Shown: in pieces, positions 6,538 to 16,745 of the stretch
Numbering within the stretch: the stretch's first letter is position 1
How the letters are laid out: each line of letters starts with the position of its first letter
IMG/VR virus record: IMGVR_UViG_3300025110_000024
Coordinates: 1-48,340 of that record
Length of the DNA: 48,340 bases
DNA from: a virus
Strand: one strand, 5' to 3'
Program-made: the position numbers and the translations under genes
The notes under the pieces: model-generated
The model's database searches: none
What the model saw: only the letters and a program-made list of their open reading frames with translations
What the model was told of the DNA's origin: nothing

Positions 6538-8766
6538 ATGGCGTATAACGACAAAAATACAAAACCTGCTCACAGTGAACGAGATTTTGTCAATGAAACA
6601 ATAGATATTTATACTCGCTATTCCAAGAAAAGGGATACTTGGGCTCAAGAAGCTAAAGAAGATAGAGAGTTTAGATTAGGTAAGCAATGGACTACTGAAC
6701 AAGTTGAAACACTTGAATCAAGAGGCCAAGCTGCAATTGTAGTTAATAGGATACATCCTGCTGTAGAAACAGCAAAAGCTATGATAACAGCTAATAGACC
6801 TTCTTTTAGATGTTCTCCCAGAGAAGACTCAGATAAAAAAGTAGCGAATGTGATGAGTGCTTTACTTTCTTATGTGTATGACATCTCAGACGGAAGAAGC
6901 ATTATAAGAAAGGTGGTTGACGATTACTATGTAATGGGAGTAGGTTATATGCAGGTGTATCAAGACCCTATGAAAGATATGGGCAAAGGCGAAGTCTGTT
7001 TACATGATATCGACCCGCTTGATGTATATGTTGACCCAAATAGTCAACACAAGTTTTTTGATGATGCAGAAAATATAATAATCTCTAGATTATTTACTAA
7101 AGACCAAGCAAAGAAATTATATCCTATGTATAAAAAGGATATTGATGATTCTAATAGCGAGCAAGATTGGAATGCTCCTCATACTGGTAGGAATTTTGAT
7201 GGAACAGTCCATTTTCCAGAAGATGTTGGAACTTTAGACAACACAAACTATGTTAGGGGTTATGAAAGGTACTATAAGAAGCATGTCCCTGAGTTTAGAG
7301 TATTTGAAAGTTTCAGTGGAAAAGAAGATGTTCTGAATGATAAGGATTATGAAGAGTACACGAAGAGACCTGCTTGGATAATACAGGGTAATATTTTAAC
7401 AGATGAAAATCAAGCTGTTGAGCTTATAAAGCAAATGCAACAGCAAGAAGAGATGAGGCAAATGCAAGAGTCTATGCAGACAGAGGCTCAAATGAAGCAA
7501 GCTGGATTACCTCCTAGCGCAGTAGTTCCAGACCCTGCCCCTGTTAAATTAGATGTTCAAGAGGTGACTTTTGCAGATTTAATAGAAAAGAAAATTATTG
7601 AAGTAGTTCAAGTTCTTATGTGTAGGATTCATCAATGTGTTATAATTGGTGATAAATTGTTATATAAAAGGATTTTACCTTTAGAAAACTATCCTGTAGT
7701 TCCTTTTATTAACATCCATACAAGAACTCCTTATCCAGTTAGTGATGTTAGGCTGGTAAAAGGAATGCAAGAATATATAAATAAAACAAGGTCATTGATT
7801 ATAGCTCATGCAACAACAAGTACTAATACTAAAATACTGGTCCCAGAAGGGAGTGTTGATATGGCTGAATTTGAGCAGAAATGGGCTCAGCCAGGTGTTG
7901 CTATACCATATGACCCAACTGATGGGCCGCCTGTAGCTGTGCAACCATCGCCATTACCTAATGAGTTATATCAAAATGAGCAGTCTGCTAAAAATGATAT
8001 CGACCATCAATTAGGTATATATGAGATGATGCAAGGAAACACATCAGCAGCACCTCAGACATATAAAGCCACTATTAGTTTAGATGAATTTGGCCAAAGA
8101 AAAATTAAATCTAAATTAGCAGATATAGAAGCAGCTTTAACAAGAGTAGGTCAAGTTGCTATACCTTTAATACAGGAGCTTTATAATACTAGGAAAATAT
8201 TTAGAATTGTTAATCCAAATAATTCTTTAAGTGAATACGCAGTAAATCAAAGATTATATGATGATAAGACTGGTGAAGTGCAGGTTATAAACGATATAAC
8301 AATAGGAAAATATGATGTAGTCTGTGTAGCAGGGTCAACCTTACCTACAAATAGATATGCAGAATTAGAGTTCTATAAAGATGCATTCCAATTAGGTCTT
8401 ATAGATAGACAGGAAGTTCTTAAGAAAACTGAAGTATTTGATGCTGAAGGAGTACAACAAAGAATGGACACTATCGCTAAGCTTCAAGGGGCTCTACAAC
8501 AGTCTCAAGAAGAAATCAAAAAACTTAAAGGCGACTTGCAAACCAGAGACAGAGAGTCTATCAACTTGCGCAAAAAGGCTGAAATTGAGAAATTCAAAGC
8601 AGACCTTGACAAGATTGGTAACAAGTCTTCAGCTGCAAGCTCTTTATACGAGAAACGTCTGGATGATATCCTTGCTGGTGTTAAGAGCAAGATTTCAGAC
8701 GACATGAAAGATGACAAAAAACCAGCTTCAACCTCTTCTAAAAAGAAGAAGCAAGCTAAAAAATAA
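6538..8766 (+). CDS. portal protein (P22-like, podovirus type)
   Basis: A 742-aa protein directly after the large terminase. The early region (QAAIVVNRIHPAVETAKAMI, about 68-87) and the following VDDYYVMGVGYMQVYQDP and IDPLDVYVDPNS segments are typical of long portal proteins of podoviruses. A Gln/Met-rich helix at ~300-325 and a Lys-rich coiled-coil C-terminus (~640-742) extend the core. It forms the dodecameric ring for DNA entry and exit, docking terminase and tail. An AGGGA ribosome site precedes the start. Confidence 0.92.
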   Translation: MAYNDKNTKPAHSERDFVNETIDIYTRYSKKRDTWAQEAKEDREFRLGKQWTTEQVETLESRGQAAIVVNRIHPAVETAKAMITANRPSFRCSPREDSDKKVANVMSALLSYVYDISDGRSIIRKVVDDYYVMGVGYMQVYQDPMKDMGKGEVCLHDIDPLDVYVDPNSQHKFFDDAENIIISRLFTKDQAKKLYPMYKKDIDDSNSEQDWNAPHTGRNFDGTVHFPEDVGTLDNTNYVRGYERYYKKHVPEFRVFESFSGKEDVLNDKDYEEYTKRPAWIIQGNILTDENQAVELIKQMQQQEEMRQMQESMQTEAQMKQAGLPPSAVVPDPAPVKLDVQEVTFADLIEKKIIEVVQVLMCRIHQCVIIGDKLLYKRILPLENYPVVPFINIHTRTPYPVSDVRLVKGMQEYINKTRSLIIAHATTSTNTKILVPEGSVDMAEFEQKWAQPGVAIPYDPTDGPPVAVQPSPLPNELYQNEQSAKNDIDHQLGIYEMMQGNTSAAPQTYKATISLDEFGQRKIKSKLADIEAALTRVGQVAIPLIQELYNTRKIFRIVNPNNSLSEYAVNQRLYDDKTGEVQVINDITIGKYDVVCVAGSTLPTNRYAELEFYKDAFQLGLIDRQEVLKKTEVFDAEGVQQRMDTIAKLQGALQQSQEEIKKLKGDLQTRDRESINLRKKAEIEKFKADLDKIGNKSSAASSLYEKRLDDILAGVKSKISDDMKDDKKPASTSSKKKKQAKK

Positions 8767-8777
8767 CAGGAGATAGA

Positions 8778-9728
8778 ATGAACCAAAATAACACAGATAC
8801 CTCTCAAGACCAGGCTAATCCGTTATTCGACGATTCAGTATTCAATGAAACCGTTGTTTCGGAACCAGGTGAGAGTTCTAATGAAAGTCAAACAATAACT
8901 CCTTCCGATGCGTTTACACAGCCATCTGGAGAAGAGGCCCCTTTAGAGGCACCCTCACAACAAGAAACTCAACCGTTAGAAGCTAAGAATGACGACAAGA
9001 GATACCAGTATTGGCAATCTCAGACTGCTAAAAAAGATAACGAAATTCGTGAAATGCGAGCTCAGTTAAATCAAATTCAGCAGAACGTCCAAGCTCAAAC
9101 ACAGCAAGGCCCTCAGCAAGCTACGGCTCCTGAACAGCCAGTTGAAGAGTTTCCACCCCCTCCAGGAAAGCCTGAAAGACCTCGAACCTTCAATAGGCAA
9201 GAAGCCTATGAAGATGCTAGCAGTGATTCCGCTAGATACCTAGATGAGATGGATGAATGGCGAGATACTATGGATGAATATAATAGTTTAAAATCTCAAT
9301 ACGACTCAGCTTTAGTACAAGAAAAATACCAGAAAATGGAAGAACAACAACAGCAAGCTTCTAGAGTTCAAGATGCTCAGCGAAAACAAGCTGACCAAAT
9401 TGCACAAGTTAGCGAATTTGTTCAAGGTAATTATGGTATGAGTCAAGATGAGACACAGGACTTTATTCAAACTATGTCAGACCCTTCCTCTATAACTGTA
9501 GATAATCTTGTAAAGTTATACAGACTGGAGAAAGGTGGAGCAAACACTACTTCCGCTCCCCCTCAAGCCCAGCCTAGTTCTACATTCCAACAAACTCAGA
9601 GAGCTCAGCAGGTTCCGCAACCTATGGGAGTGCAACCTACGGCAAATACTGACGCTAGTGGAAATAGTGGGGATAAGATTATGGACAGTATAATTAACGA
9701 TTATAATAATAACAATCCATGGAAGTAG
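8778..9728 (+). CDS. putative scaffolding protein
   Basis: A 316-aa very acidic and Gln-rich protein of low complexity with a central coiled coil (about 75-200), placed between portal and major capsid genes. Composition and position match internal scaffolds that guide procapsid assembly and then leave. It has no catalytic motifs. It starts with an AGGAGA ribosome site. Alternatively it could be a fused maturation factor, but no protease signature is visible. Confidence 0.75.
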   Translation: MNQNNTDTSQDQANPLFDDSVFNETVVSEPGESSNESQTITPSDAFTQPSGEEAPLEAPSQQETQPLEAKNDDKRYQYWQSQTAKKDNEIREMRAQLNQIQQNVQAQTQQGPQQATAPEQPVEEFPPPPGKPERPRTFNRQEAYEDASSDSARYLDEMDEWRDTMDEYNSLKSQYDSALVQEKYQKMEEQQQQASRVQDAQRKQADQIAQVSEFVQGNYGMSQDETQDFIQTMSDPSSITVDNLVKLYRLEKGGANTTSAPPQAQPSSTFQQTQRAQQVPQPMGVQPTANTDASGNSGDKIMDSIINDYNNNNPWK

Positions 9729-9742
9729 GAAGGAAATAAATA

Positions 9743-11194
9743 ATGGCTGAATCAAGTCAGGTAGTTTATAGTCCTTCGAATCAGAACTCGGTACAAGGAG
9801 TATCGATTGACAATACAAGACGTATGTTTAATTTTGGGGAAAGAGTTGCAGAACTCGCTCCTCAGCAATCTCCTTTTTTCGTGTATCTGGCGAAGGTCGC
9901 AAAGAAAGCCACCGATGACCCTATCTTTAAGTTTTTAGAGCAAAGGCATCAATGGCAAAGAAGAAACATTCAGTTAGCAGGATATAATGGAACAGAAGGT
10001 TCAAATCTAACTGGTTCAACAGCGGCAATTGGTGATGCTGCTGGTATGACTAGTGGTGGAGACCTCTCAGTATCTTGCTTTGTAGATGATTATGGAAACA
10101 TAACTGATACAGCAAAACCATGTAAATTCTTGGTTGGAGGGTTAACTTTTCAGTTAGCAGCTAATGATGGAAATATTCACACATTCCAGATTGCTGAAGG
10201 TGCTGTTGAGCAAACTACAGCCGACCCAGGAACTTCAGGTTTTAACCATGGAGCTAACTCTACGAGAATAGCTGGTGAAAGTATAAAGTACTTAGGTGCT
10301 ATTGATGGCGGAACAGCTTTAGTATCAGGTGATACTTTTGTTGGTAGCGTTGCTATCGGTACTGGAGCCAAAGGTATGGTTATGGGTAGTGCATGGAGTG
10401 AAGGAACTGAGGCTCCTCAAGGTTGGGAAGACAAGCTATATGATAGAGAAGGATATTGTCAGATATTTAAAACTGCAATTAATCTTTTCTCTGGTACAGC
10501 TTTAGCTACTCGATACAGAGGAATCAATAATGAATTCCAAAGAGTATGGCAAGAAAAACTAATGGAACATAAGATGGACATTGAGCAAGCAATGATGTTT
10601 GGTCAAGGTAAAGTAACATCTTCAGGTTCTCCAGCAATGGAAACTGCAGGTTCTACTAGATATTCTTGGGGTATTCTGCCTTACACATATCAGTATGGTA
10701 AGATTTATAACTTATCATATGCGTCATCTGGTTATGATGCTTTCTTAGATGCAATGGAAGATTATTTTGCACCAGAAAGTGGTAACTCAGGTAACAAACT
10801 AGTATTAGCTTCAAGAAAAGTTATTAGCTACCTAAATAAATTAGGTGCTGGTTCTTTCTTGAACAATTCGGTAGGCTCTTCGCAGTATCGACTAGACATA
10901 GCTAATGTTCCAGGTGCTTTTGGGCATAATGTGACAGTTGTAAATACTATATTTGGTAATTTACACTTTGTTGCTGAGCCACTATTAAGAGGCGCTTACG
11001 AAGATTACTGTGTATGTGTTGATATGAAGAATGTGTCATATCGTCCACTTGTGGGGAATGGTATTAGTCGAGATACCTATATAGAAACTAATATTCAAGG
11101 CAACGCAGTTGATGGTCGTCAAGACCAAATTATCACTGAGGCTGGCTTGGAAATTAGTCTTCCTGAAACTCACGCAATCCTTAAGTTCTCTTAA
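9743..11194 (+). CDS. major capsid protein (HK97-like fold expected)
   Basis: A 483-aa protein after the scaffold gene, with a strong AGGAAGG ribosome site. The opening (FNFGERVAELAPQQSPFFVY, about 29-48) and the WQEKLMEHKMDIEQAMMFG helix (~270-288) are typical of podovirus major capsid proteins. Residues ~80-220 look like an inserted domain rich in Gly/Thr. It builds the icosahedral shell. Identification rests on position, length and overall character, since HK97-fold proteins have no catalytic signature. Confidence 0.9.
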   Translation: MAESSQVVYSPSNQNSVQGVSIDNTRRMFNFGERVAELAPQQSPFFVYLAKVAKKATDDPIFKFLEQRHQWQRRNIQLAGYNGTEGSNLTGSTAAIGDAAGMTSGGDLSVSCFVDDYGNITDTAKPCKFLVGGLTFQLAANDGNIHTFQIAEGAVEQTTADPGTSGFNHGANSTRIAGESIKYLGAIDGGTALVSGDTFVGSVAIGTGAKGMVMGSAWSEGTEAPQGWEDKLYDREGYCQIFKTAINLFSGTALATRYRGINNEFQRVWQEKLMEHKMDIEQAMMFGQGKVTSSGSPAMETAGSTRYSWGILPYTYQYGKIYNLSYASSGYDAFLDAMEDYFAPESGNSGNKLVLASRKVISYLNKLGAGSFLNNSVGSSQYRLDIANVPGAFGHNVTVVNTIFGNLHFVAEPLLRGAYEDYCVCVDMKNVSYRPLVGNGISRDTYIETNIQGNAVDGRQDQIITEAGLEISLPETHAILKFS

Positions 11195-11208
11195 GTAGGA
11201 GGTAGATA

Positions 11209-11688
11209 ATGGCTGACCAAAATCTTAGTACTTGGACAGAATCTCTTTATAAAGGGACAAGAGTCTATACTTCTGAACTTTCTGCTGTTGCAGCAGGAAC
11301 CGACCATATTGCAAGTGCAGTAATTACTAACCCTGGATTTTCTGGGAGAAAAGTATTAATCGGTTTCAACACAGTTATTGACTTTGCTAGTGTTACTACT
11401 AAAGTTACTATTGAAACAACTGTAGATGGTTCTATCTGGACTGATGTTGCCGTTGTATTTGCAGACGGTAATTTTCACTCAGGAGGAGCAGGAGCAGCAG
11501 GTACAACTACCTGGGCTGTTGTTGACTTAAGTGATTACGGTGACTTAAAGGCTTGGAGAATAAACTTCAACGGAACAGAGGCAGCGAACTTGTCGACTGC
11601 TGGAAAATGCAAATTCCTTTGGGTAGGTGCTAGTTCTGATGATAGTAGTGCTCTAAGTATAGGTGGCGTAGGAGCAGACCCATCATAA
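11209..11688 (+). CDS. small head protein, possible decoration protein
   Basis: A 159-aa beta-rich Ala/Gly/Thr/Ser protein directly behind the capsid gene, with an excellent AGGAGG site. Segments such as STWTESLYKGTRVYTSELSA and TTWAVVDLSDYGD look like a single beta-sandwich domain. Position suggests a capsid decoration or head-completion protein. No family is recognised. Confidence 0.7.
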   Translation: MADQNLSTWTESLYKGTRVYTSELSAVAAGTDHIASAVITNPGFSGRKVLIGFNTVIDFASVTTKVTIETTVDGSIWTDVAVVFADGNFHSGGAGAAGTTTWAVVDLSDYGDLKAWRINFNGTEAANLSTAGKCKFLWVGASSDDSSALSIGGVGADPS

Positions 11689-11702
11689 AGTGGTAAATAA
11701 TC

Positions 11703-11726
11703 GTAGGGGGGTTTCGGCTCCCCTAC
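11703..11726 (+). terminator. 9-bp GC-rich hairpin after the capsid genes
   Basis: 11703-11711 pairs with 11718-11726 (one G-U in the + RNA) around a 6-nt loop. It is by far the most GC-rich spot nearby. It lacks a U-tract, so it may be an attenuator or an RNA-stabilising 3' end for the abundant capsid transcript rather than a full terminator. Confidence 0.4.
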
Positions 11727-11742
11727 ATTACTTTGGAGAATA

Positions 11743-12219
11743 ATGGCTTTAACAGGATATACACAACCGAAAAGATTTGAACCAGGCAGACCTGGTAGGA
11801 TTCATTTTGTAAATGAAAGCAATCATTTTGTATGTACTCAAAGATGGGTAGATGCTGACCCAGGTTCAACGGCAATATTAGGAAACGGGTCTACATCAAC
11901 AACTACAGACGATTTGTATGTTGAAGCAGATAGATTGTATTTATTAGACCATCCTATAGCTTACATAAAAGCACATGCTACAGAAGCAGCTCATGGAGCA
12001 GCTACATCTGCTTTTTATGATTTAAGGGTAACTGTTATAATAGGGACTATGGATGAAAAATTAGCTGGTACTGGTTGGACCAAAGTTACAGACAAAGACT
12101 GTTGGGCTAGAATTATATATCTAGACGAAGCTGACCATATGGATGGAAATTTTGATTACGTACAAGTTAAAAGCGTCGGTGATGGTAGCGGTGTTATAGC
12201 TTATGAATATAATTATTAA
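11743..12219 (+). CDS. hypothetical structural protein, 158 aa
   Basis: A beta-rich, soluble protein with His/Thr/Ala-rich stretches, located among small head genes. The ribosome site is a weak GGAG just upstream of the ATG. It has no membrane segment or known motif. It is probably a virion component by context. It and the 131-aa neighbour could be paired head or tail decoration proteins. Confidence 0.7.
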   Translation: MALTGYTQPKRFEPGRPGRIHFVNESNHFVCTQRWVDADPGSTAILGNGSTSTTTDDLYVEADRLYLLDHPIAYIKAHATEAAHGAATSAFYDLRVTVIIGTMDEKLAGTGWTKVTDKDCWARIIYLDEADHMDGNFDYVQVKSVGDGSGVIAYEYNY

Positions 12220-12237
12220 ACAATAAGGAGAAGTGAA

Positions 12238-12447
12238 ATGGCAAACATGGATGAAAAGATACCTGTTTTTGGAGCTGGAATGAGAAATACTGGCGCTGGA
12301 GCAAAAGGTAGTAAATCAAAACTGATGGGAAAAAGAGGTGACTCTGGTGGTAAGGGTAGACCAATAGGCGGTGGAGGAATTACACCAATTAAAAACCCTG
12401 GAGCAGGAATACCTATAAATAATCCCCCAAAACCTAAAAAGCCTTAA
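12238..12447 (+). CDS. small Gly/Pro/Lys-rich protein, 69 aa
   Basis: Low-complexity and basic, with Gly and Pro dominating and many Lys; likely disordered. A clear AAGGAG site precedes the ATG and another lies between it and the next gene. The family is not recognised. A flexible virion-linker role is possible. Confidence 0.65.
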   Translation: MANMDEKIPVFGAGMRNTGAGAKGSKSKLMGKRGDSGGKGRPIGGGGITPIKNPGAGIPINNPPKPKKP

Positions 12448-12458
12448 GGAGATAGATA

Positions 12459-12854
12459 ATGAGTGATTTAACACTAACTCGTGCAGGTACGGTACAAAAA
12501 ATAGGAAGAAGTGGGAATATGAATCCTGTTTCTGAATTTGGTCAAGCTGGCTCTGTTTACACAGTAGCTAGTTCTGATGCTATTATTGCACCAACTGGAG
12601 CAGTATTTGTTGCTATTACTATGGTAACAGATTGCACTTTTGACGCAACAGGTGGATTAATTGCCGAAGACGCTAATAAATATATCAATACAGAGACAGC
12701 TGCACATGATTTAGCTGCTGCTTCTGAAACAGATGTATTAGGCTCTGGAGGTCAGGTTGTAGATTCTGTTTCGTTTCCAGCAGGTATGACAGTACATGGA
12801 AGATGGACTGAGATAGATATAGATACTGGTTCTTGCATAGCGTATATAGGATAA
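12459..12854 (+). CDS. hypothetical structural protein, 131 aa
   Basis: A soluble beta-rich protein with Thr/Ala/Val-rich strands and GxxVxxVSFPAGMTVHG near the C-terminus. This pattern is common in small marine-type phage head proteins of unknown role. An AAGGAG site precedes it. Its stop is followed directly by the ATG of the LamG giant, so the two are probably co-translated. Confidence 0.7.
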   Translation: MSDLTLTRAGTVQKIGRSGNMNPVSEFGQAGSVYTVASSDAIIAPTGAVFVAITMVTDCTFDATGGLIAEDANKYINTETAAHDLAAASETDVLGSGGQVVDSVSFPAGMTVHGRWTEIDIDTGSCIAYIG

Positions 12855-15800
12855 ATGAAGCTAGGCTTAGGAAATAGCACTGGGAAAGGGACTCTTTCTC
12901 AGCCAGGTATAGTTAATGATAGTTTAGAAGCATATCTAAAATACAATGGGGGCCTTCCTCAAGAATTAAGCGAAGGCTCTCTATCTTTAGATGGCTCTAA
13001 TGACTATTTTGGAGGCACGGCTACAGTAGCTGGTGCAACAAAGCTTACTATAACTTGCTGGTTAAAGCATTACGATACTGATACAATTAATATATTATCT
13101 AAAGGGAATTATAACGATAATGCTGCAGGATTTCATCTTAAGTTAGATGGCAATAGAATATCTTTTTCAGTAAGACAGCAGTTTGAATACTGGGATAACC
13201 AAGTTGAAACTTTTAATGAATGGAATCATATAGCAATAGTTTGGGATTCAGATGCTGGAACTACTAAGTTATATGTAAATGGAACATACCAACATGTAGG
13301 TAGTACTGGCGGAACTTATGCAGCTGTTCAATCAGAAGCTGCTGCGCTATTAATAGGTAGAAATACTGCCTCAGGTAGCACTTATGGTAAGGCTAATATA
13401 GCTAATGTAGGTATATGGGTAGATAAAGCATCTACTGAAGCAGAAATAAAATCTATAATGCATAAAAACTATTCTACCTTATCGTCAACTGAATCTACAA
13501 GTTTACATAGATGGTGGGGTTTAGACAGCTCATACACTGTTGTTGACCCTTCTCCAGCTGTAAAAACAGCAGACTCTGTATCTGGTTCTGTTGCAACACT
13601 TTATAATGGAGCTTCTATAGACTCATTCGATTCTCCTAAGAAATGGAGAGGAATTGATAGCTCTGGTAACAATCATCATTCTGAACTATATACAGGTAGA
13701 GCATTAGAATTTGACGGGGTTACTGATTATTTAACTGGCCCAGCCGATACTGTTCTTCCTACAGATTTATCAAAAGATTTTACTGTCGCTGTATGGTTTA
13801 AGGTTGATACTGCAGCCGATGCTATAATTTGGGGAATAAAACAGAATAATGAAAATAGAGTAGGCTTGTGTATTGCTGATGATGGTGAAATAGCACAAGC
13901 TCATTATGACGATAGAGATGGTCAGTCTGATTATATTAGAAGCGCTACAGCAGTTGGTACGATAAAGCCAAATAAATGGTATAGAGCTGTATGTGTTTGG
14001 ACAGGCATAGGTGCTACTACAGCTGGAGATACTGGAGCAGGAGTGCGTAGTCTTATTTCTCATCAAAAATTTTATATAAACGGAGTTACGCCTACTGTAA
14101 CCGACCAATCTGTATATGGTAGCGAGCTTGGGCCTACTCAAGAATACTTGACTATAGGAGCTGTAGGTGAAACAGTAGAGCATTGGTTTTCAGGAAAGAT
14201 GTCTGATTTTCAAATATGGGATTACGCTTGGACAGCTGAAGATGCAGCTTTTGATTATGCAAATCCTGAAAAAACTGTCTTAAATAGAGGTGGTACATCT
14301 TTAACAGAGTCTAATCTAAAACTCTGGTACCCAATGAACAATGGATATAGAGGGCTTCAATCATGTGTTTTTGATGCTTCAAATACAGGATTAAATGATG
14401 TTAGTGTAACTAATGGAGATTTTTCTGATACCACGTCTATAGACTCATCTTCGAGTGCATTAACAGGGTGGACAAATGGCTCTACTCATAATTCTACAAA
14501 TAAGTTTACTATAGCAGATGGAAAATGTACTGTTATATCAGATGGCACAGCCACAGCTATAACTCAAGAGATTCTTACTATAGGAGTAGCTTATAAATAT
14601 AGTATTGAAATAACAGAGGCTACTTCTGGAGCTATAAAACTTTCACATGGAAGTGTTTATTTTGCTTCAAGCCTAAATTCTGTAGGGACTTATACTGGGT
14701 ATTTTACAGCATCTGATGCTACTTTTGGGATTACAAGAAATGGGGCTTGTAATATAACATTTGACAATGTATCTCTTGAAACTGTTAATAATAAACATCA
14801 TGCAACAACTGTATTTTATGGTGATGAGTTGATAGCTAATGGAGGATTTGAGACTAATGTAAGTGGATGGACAGATATTAATGGAAGCTTAGCTTCTGGC
14901 CCTACTCATAATACAAGTCATGCTAAAGTAGGAGCTGAATCTTTATCATTTGTAGCTAATGCTTATGAAGAAGGGGTATTGGCTTCATTTACCACTGTTA
15001 CAGGTAGGACTTATAAAGTTGATTTTTGGGCAAAGCCTTTAAATAGTGAAACTAAAATAAGATTAGTTTTAAGAGAAGGGGATGGCTCTGGTTTTATATC
15101 AACTGAAGATTTAACGTTATCAAGTTATTCTACTGCTACAGGAACTGTAGGCTCAGGTAATTGGTATAACATTACAAAAACATTTACAGAAAGTGGAGGC
15201 GGCTCTAGTTGCGAAATTAGAATTGCTAGCGCATCTGATGACGCAGATGGAACATTCGCTATCGATGAAGTATCTATCAAGGAAGAAGGCATAGCTTCAG
15301 GTTGGACAGATGCAGACCAGCAAACTGATATACCACAAACAGCATTGCAATCTTATAATCAGTTAGCTTTTGCAAGAGGAGACGATTCTCTTTCCAATTC
15401 ATTTGGTATGAAAAAAACAGATACAGGCTCTAACACATTTATGGGTTTAACAGAAGGAAGTTTATCAGCGTGGGTTTTTATAAATAAAAAAGAAAGTTGC
15501 ACTTTATGGCAGATGAATATCCAAGGCTCTAGCAGTACTGACTATCTAAGGTCTTATTATGCAGATAGTACTGGAAGAATTGATATAGTTCAAGAAAAAG
15601 GTAACGTAGCTCAGTTTAGTTACAGTGTAGACTTAGATAGTATTTGGCCTGACCATACATTTTTAAAACAATGGATACATTTTGTTTGGAGTAATGACAA
15701 TACAACTGCAGTTCCTAAAATATATATTAATGGCGAAGACCAGGCTCTTCTTGAGGCAGTTAATACTGATAAATCAGGATGGTCAGATTTTACAAATGAT

Positions 15801-16745
15801 GGCAACACTAATGACTTTTCTGTTATGGGAGGTGGTTGGGGTAATGTTCTTAGTGGTGGTATGACTGAGATATCTTGCTGGAATAAACAATTAACACAAG
15901 CAGAAGTAAATGAATTATATAATGATGGAAAAGCAGCAGATGCCTTAACTCATTCAGCTTCAGGTAATTTAAAGGGATATTGGAGAAATGACGGTGTAGG
16001 AAGATACTGGACAAGCCTTTCTTCTCCAGGAACAAATACACTAGCTTTACAAAATGCTGGAGAAGCTGAACTTATAACCCAACAAGCAGGAGAAGATACT
16101 TCAAGAGATTGTCAAGGCTTCTTGTTAAATAAAAGAAGAGAGACTGCTTCTTTAAATCTTTATGACGACCAATCAGAATTCATAGCTCAAGGACCATTGG
16201 TCAAAAGTGGTCATCCTTTAACTATAGCAGAATTTGAGAACTTTACTGTTTCTATGTGGGTAAAAATAGAGGGTAAAGATAGGGTTAATCAACCTTTAAT
16301 AAATATTATACAATCTAATGCTAATCATTTTACTGCATCTTATCATTCAGATGAAGATATACGCTTTAGTTATGAGACAAATAGCACTCTTGTAAGATAC
16401 CAAACAAATACAGCAAATTTATTTACAGTAGGTCAATGGACTCATGTAGCTTTTGTATGTAAAATATCTGAAAGCACTGACACAGACAGGGTTAAAATAT
16501 ATATTGATGGAAAATTTAGAACATCTACAGTCGCTCAATCAGGAACAACATCAAGTCCAGCCAATGACCATAGTATGTGGATTGGTTGTGAAAAAACAAA
16601 AGGAACAAAATTAAGTGGCCTAATAGATGATGTAGCAATTTATTCTAAAACACTAACAGATGGCTTAACAAGTCCTTCTGATGGAGATGTAGCAAAGGGT
16701 GAGATAAGTAGAAATTACAAGGCAGGAAAAAGGAGTCACAAATAA
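12855..16745 (+). CDS. multi-LamG adhesin-like virion protein, 1296 aa
   Basis: At least four LamG/concanavalin-like sandwich modules are visible, around residues 40-210, 283-470, 840-1010 and 1120-1285. Each has the signature 'LSxDGSNDYF...TxxxWLK', 'W.HIAIVWD....KLYVNG' and a closing 'IANVGIWxKxLTxxE'. Between them, ~525-645 and ~650-790 resemble carbohydrate-binding beta-sandwiches (for instance NGGFETNVSGWTD). Such proteins bind glycans, so a host-attachment or decoration role is likely. No cleavage or autoprotease motif was seen. It lies among head genes rather than next to the tail genes, which is unusual for a receptor-binding fibre and may mean it decorates the head. Confidence 0.8.
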   Translation: MKLGLGNSTGKGTLSQPGIVNDSLEAYLKYNGGLPQELSEGSLSLDGSNDYFGGTATVAGATKLTITCWLKHYDTDTINILSKGNYNDNAAGFHLKLDGNRISFSVRQQFEYWDNQVETFNEWNHIAIVWDSDAGTTKLYVNGTYQHVGSTGGTYAAVQSEAAALLIGRNTASGSTYGKANIANVGIWVDKASTEAEIKSIMHKNYSTLSSTESTSLHRWWGLDSSYTVVDPSPAVKTADSVSGSVATLYNGASIDSFDSPKKWRGIDSSGNNHHSELYTGRALEFDGVTDYLTGPADTVLPTDLSKDFTVAVWFKVDTAADAIIWGIKQNNENRVGLCIADDGEIAQAHYDDRDGQSDYIRSATAVGTIKPNKWYRAVCVWTGIGATTAGDTGAGVRSLISHQKFYINGVTPTVTDQSVYGSELGPTQEYLTIGAVGETVEHWFSGKMSDFQIWDYAWTAEDAAFDYANPEKTVLNRGGTSLTESNLKLWYPMNNGYRGLQSCVFDASNTGLNDVSVTNGDFSDTTSIDSSSSALTGWTNGSTHNSTNKFTIADGKCTVISDGTATAITQEILTIGVAYKYSIEITEATSGAIKLSHGSVYFASSLNSVGTYTGYFTASDATFGITRNGACNITFDNVSLETVNNKHHATTVFYGDELIANGGFETNVSGWTDINGSLASGPTHNTSHAKVGAESLSFVANAYEEGVLASFTTVTGRTYKVDFWAKPLNSETKIRLVLREGDGSGFISTEDLTLSSYSTATGTVGSGNWYNITKTFTESGGGSSCEIRIASASDDADGTFAIDEVSIKEEGIASGWTDADQQTDIPQTALQSYNQLAFARGDDSLSNSFGMKKTDTGSNTFMGLTEGSLSAWVFINKKESCTLWQMNIQGSSSTDYLRSYYADSTGRIDIVQEKGNVAQFSYSVDLDSIWPDHTFLKQWIHFVWSNDNTTAVPKIYINGEDQALLEAVNTDKSGWSDFTNDGNTNDFSVMGGGWGNVLSGGMTEISCWNKQLTQAEVNELYNDGKAADALTHSASGNLKGYWRNDGVGRYWTSLSSPGTNTLALQNAGEAELITQQAGEDTSRDCQGFLLNKRRETASLNLYDDQSEFIAQGPLVKSGHPLTIAEFENFTVSMWVKIEGKDRVNQPLINIIQSNANHFTASYHSDEDIRFSYETNSTLVRYQTNTANLFTVGQWTHVAFVCKISESTDTDRVKIYIDGKFRTSTVAQSGTTSSPANDHSMWIGCEKTKGTKLSGLIDDVAIYSKTLTDGLTSPSDGDVAKGEISRNYKAGKRSHK

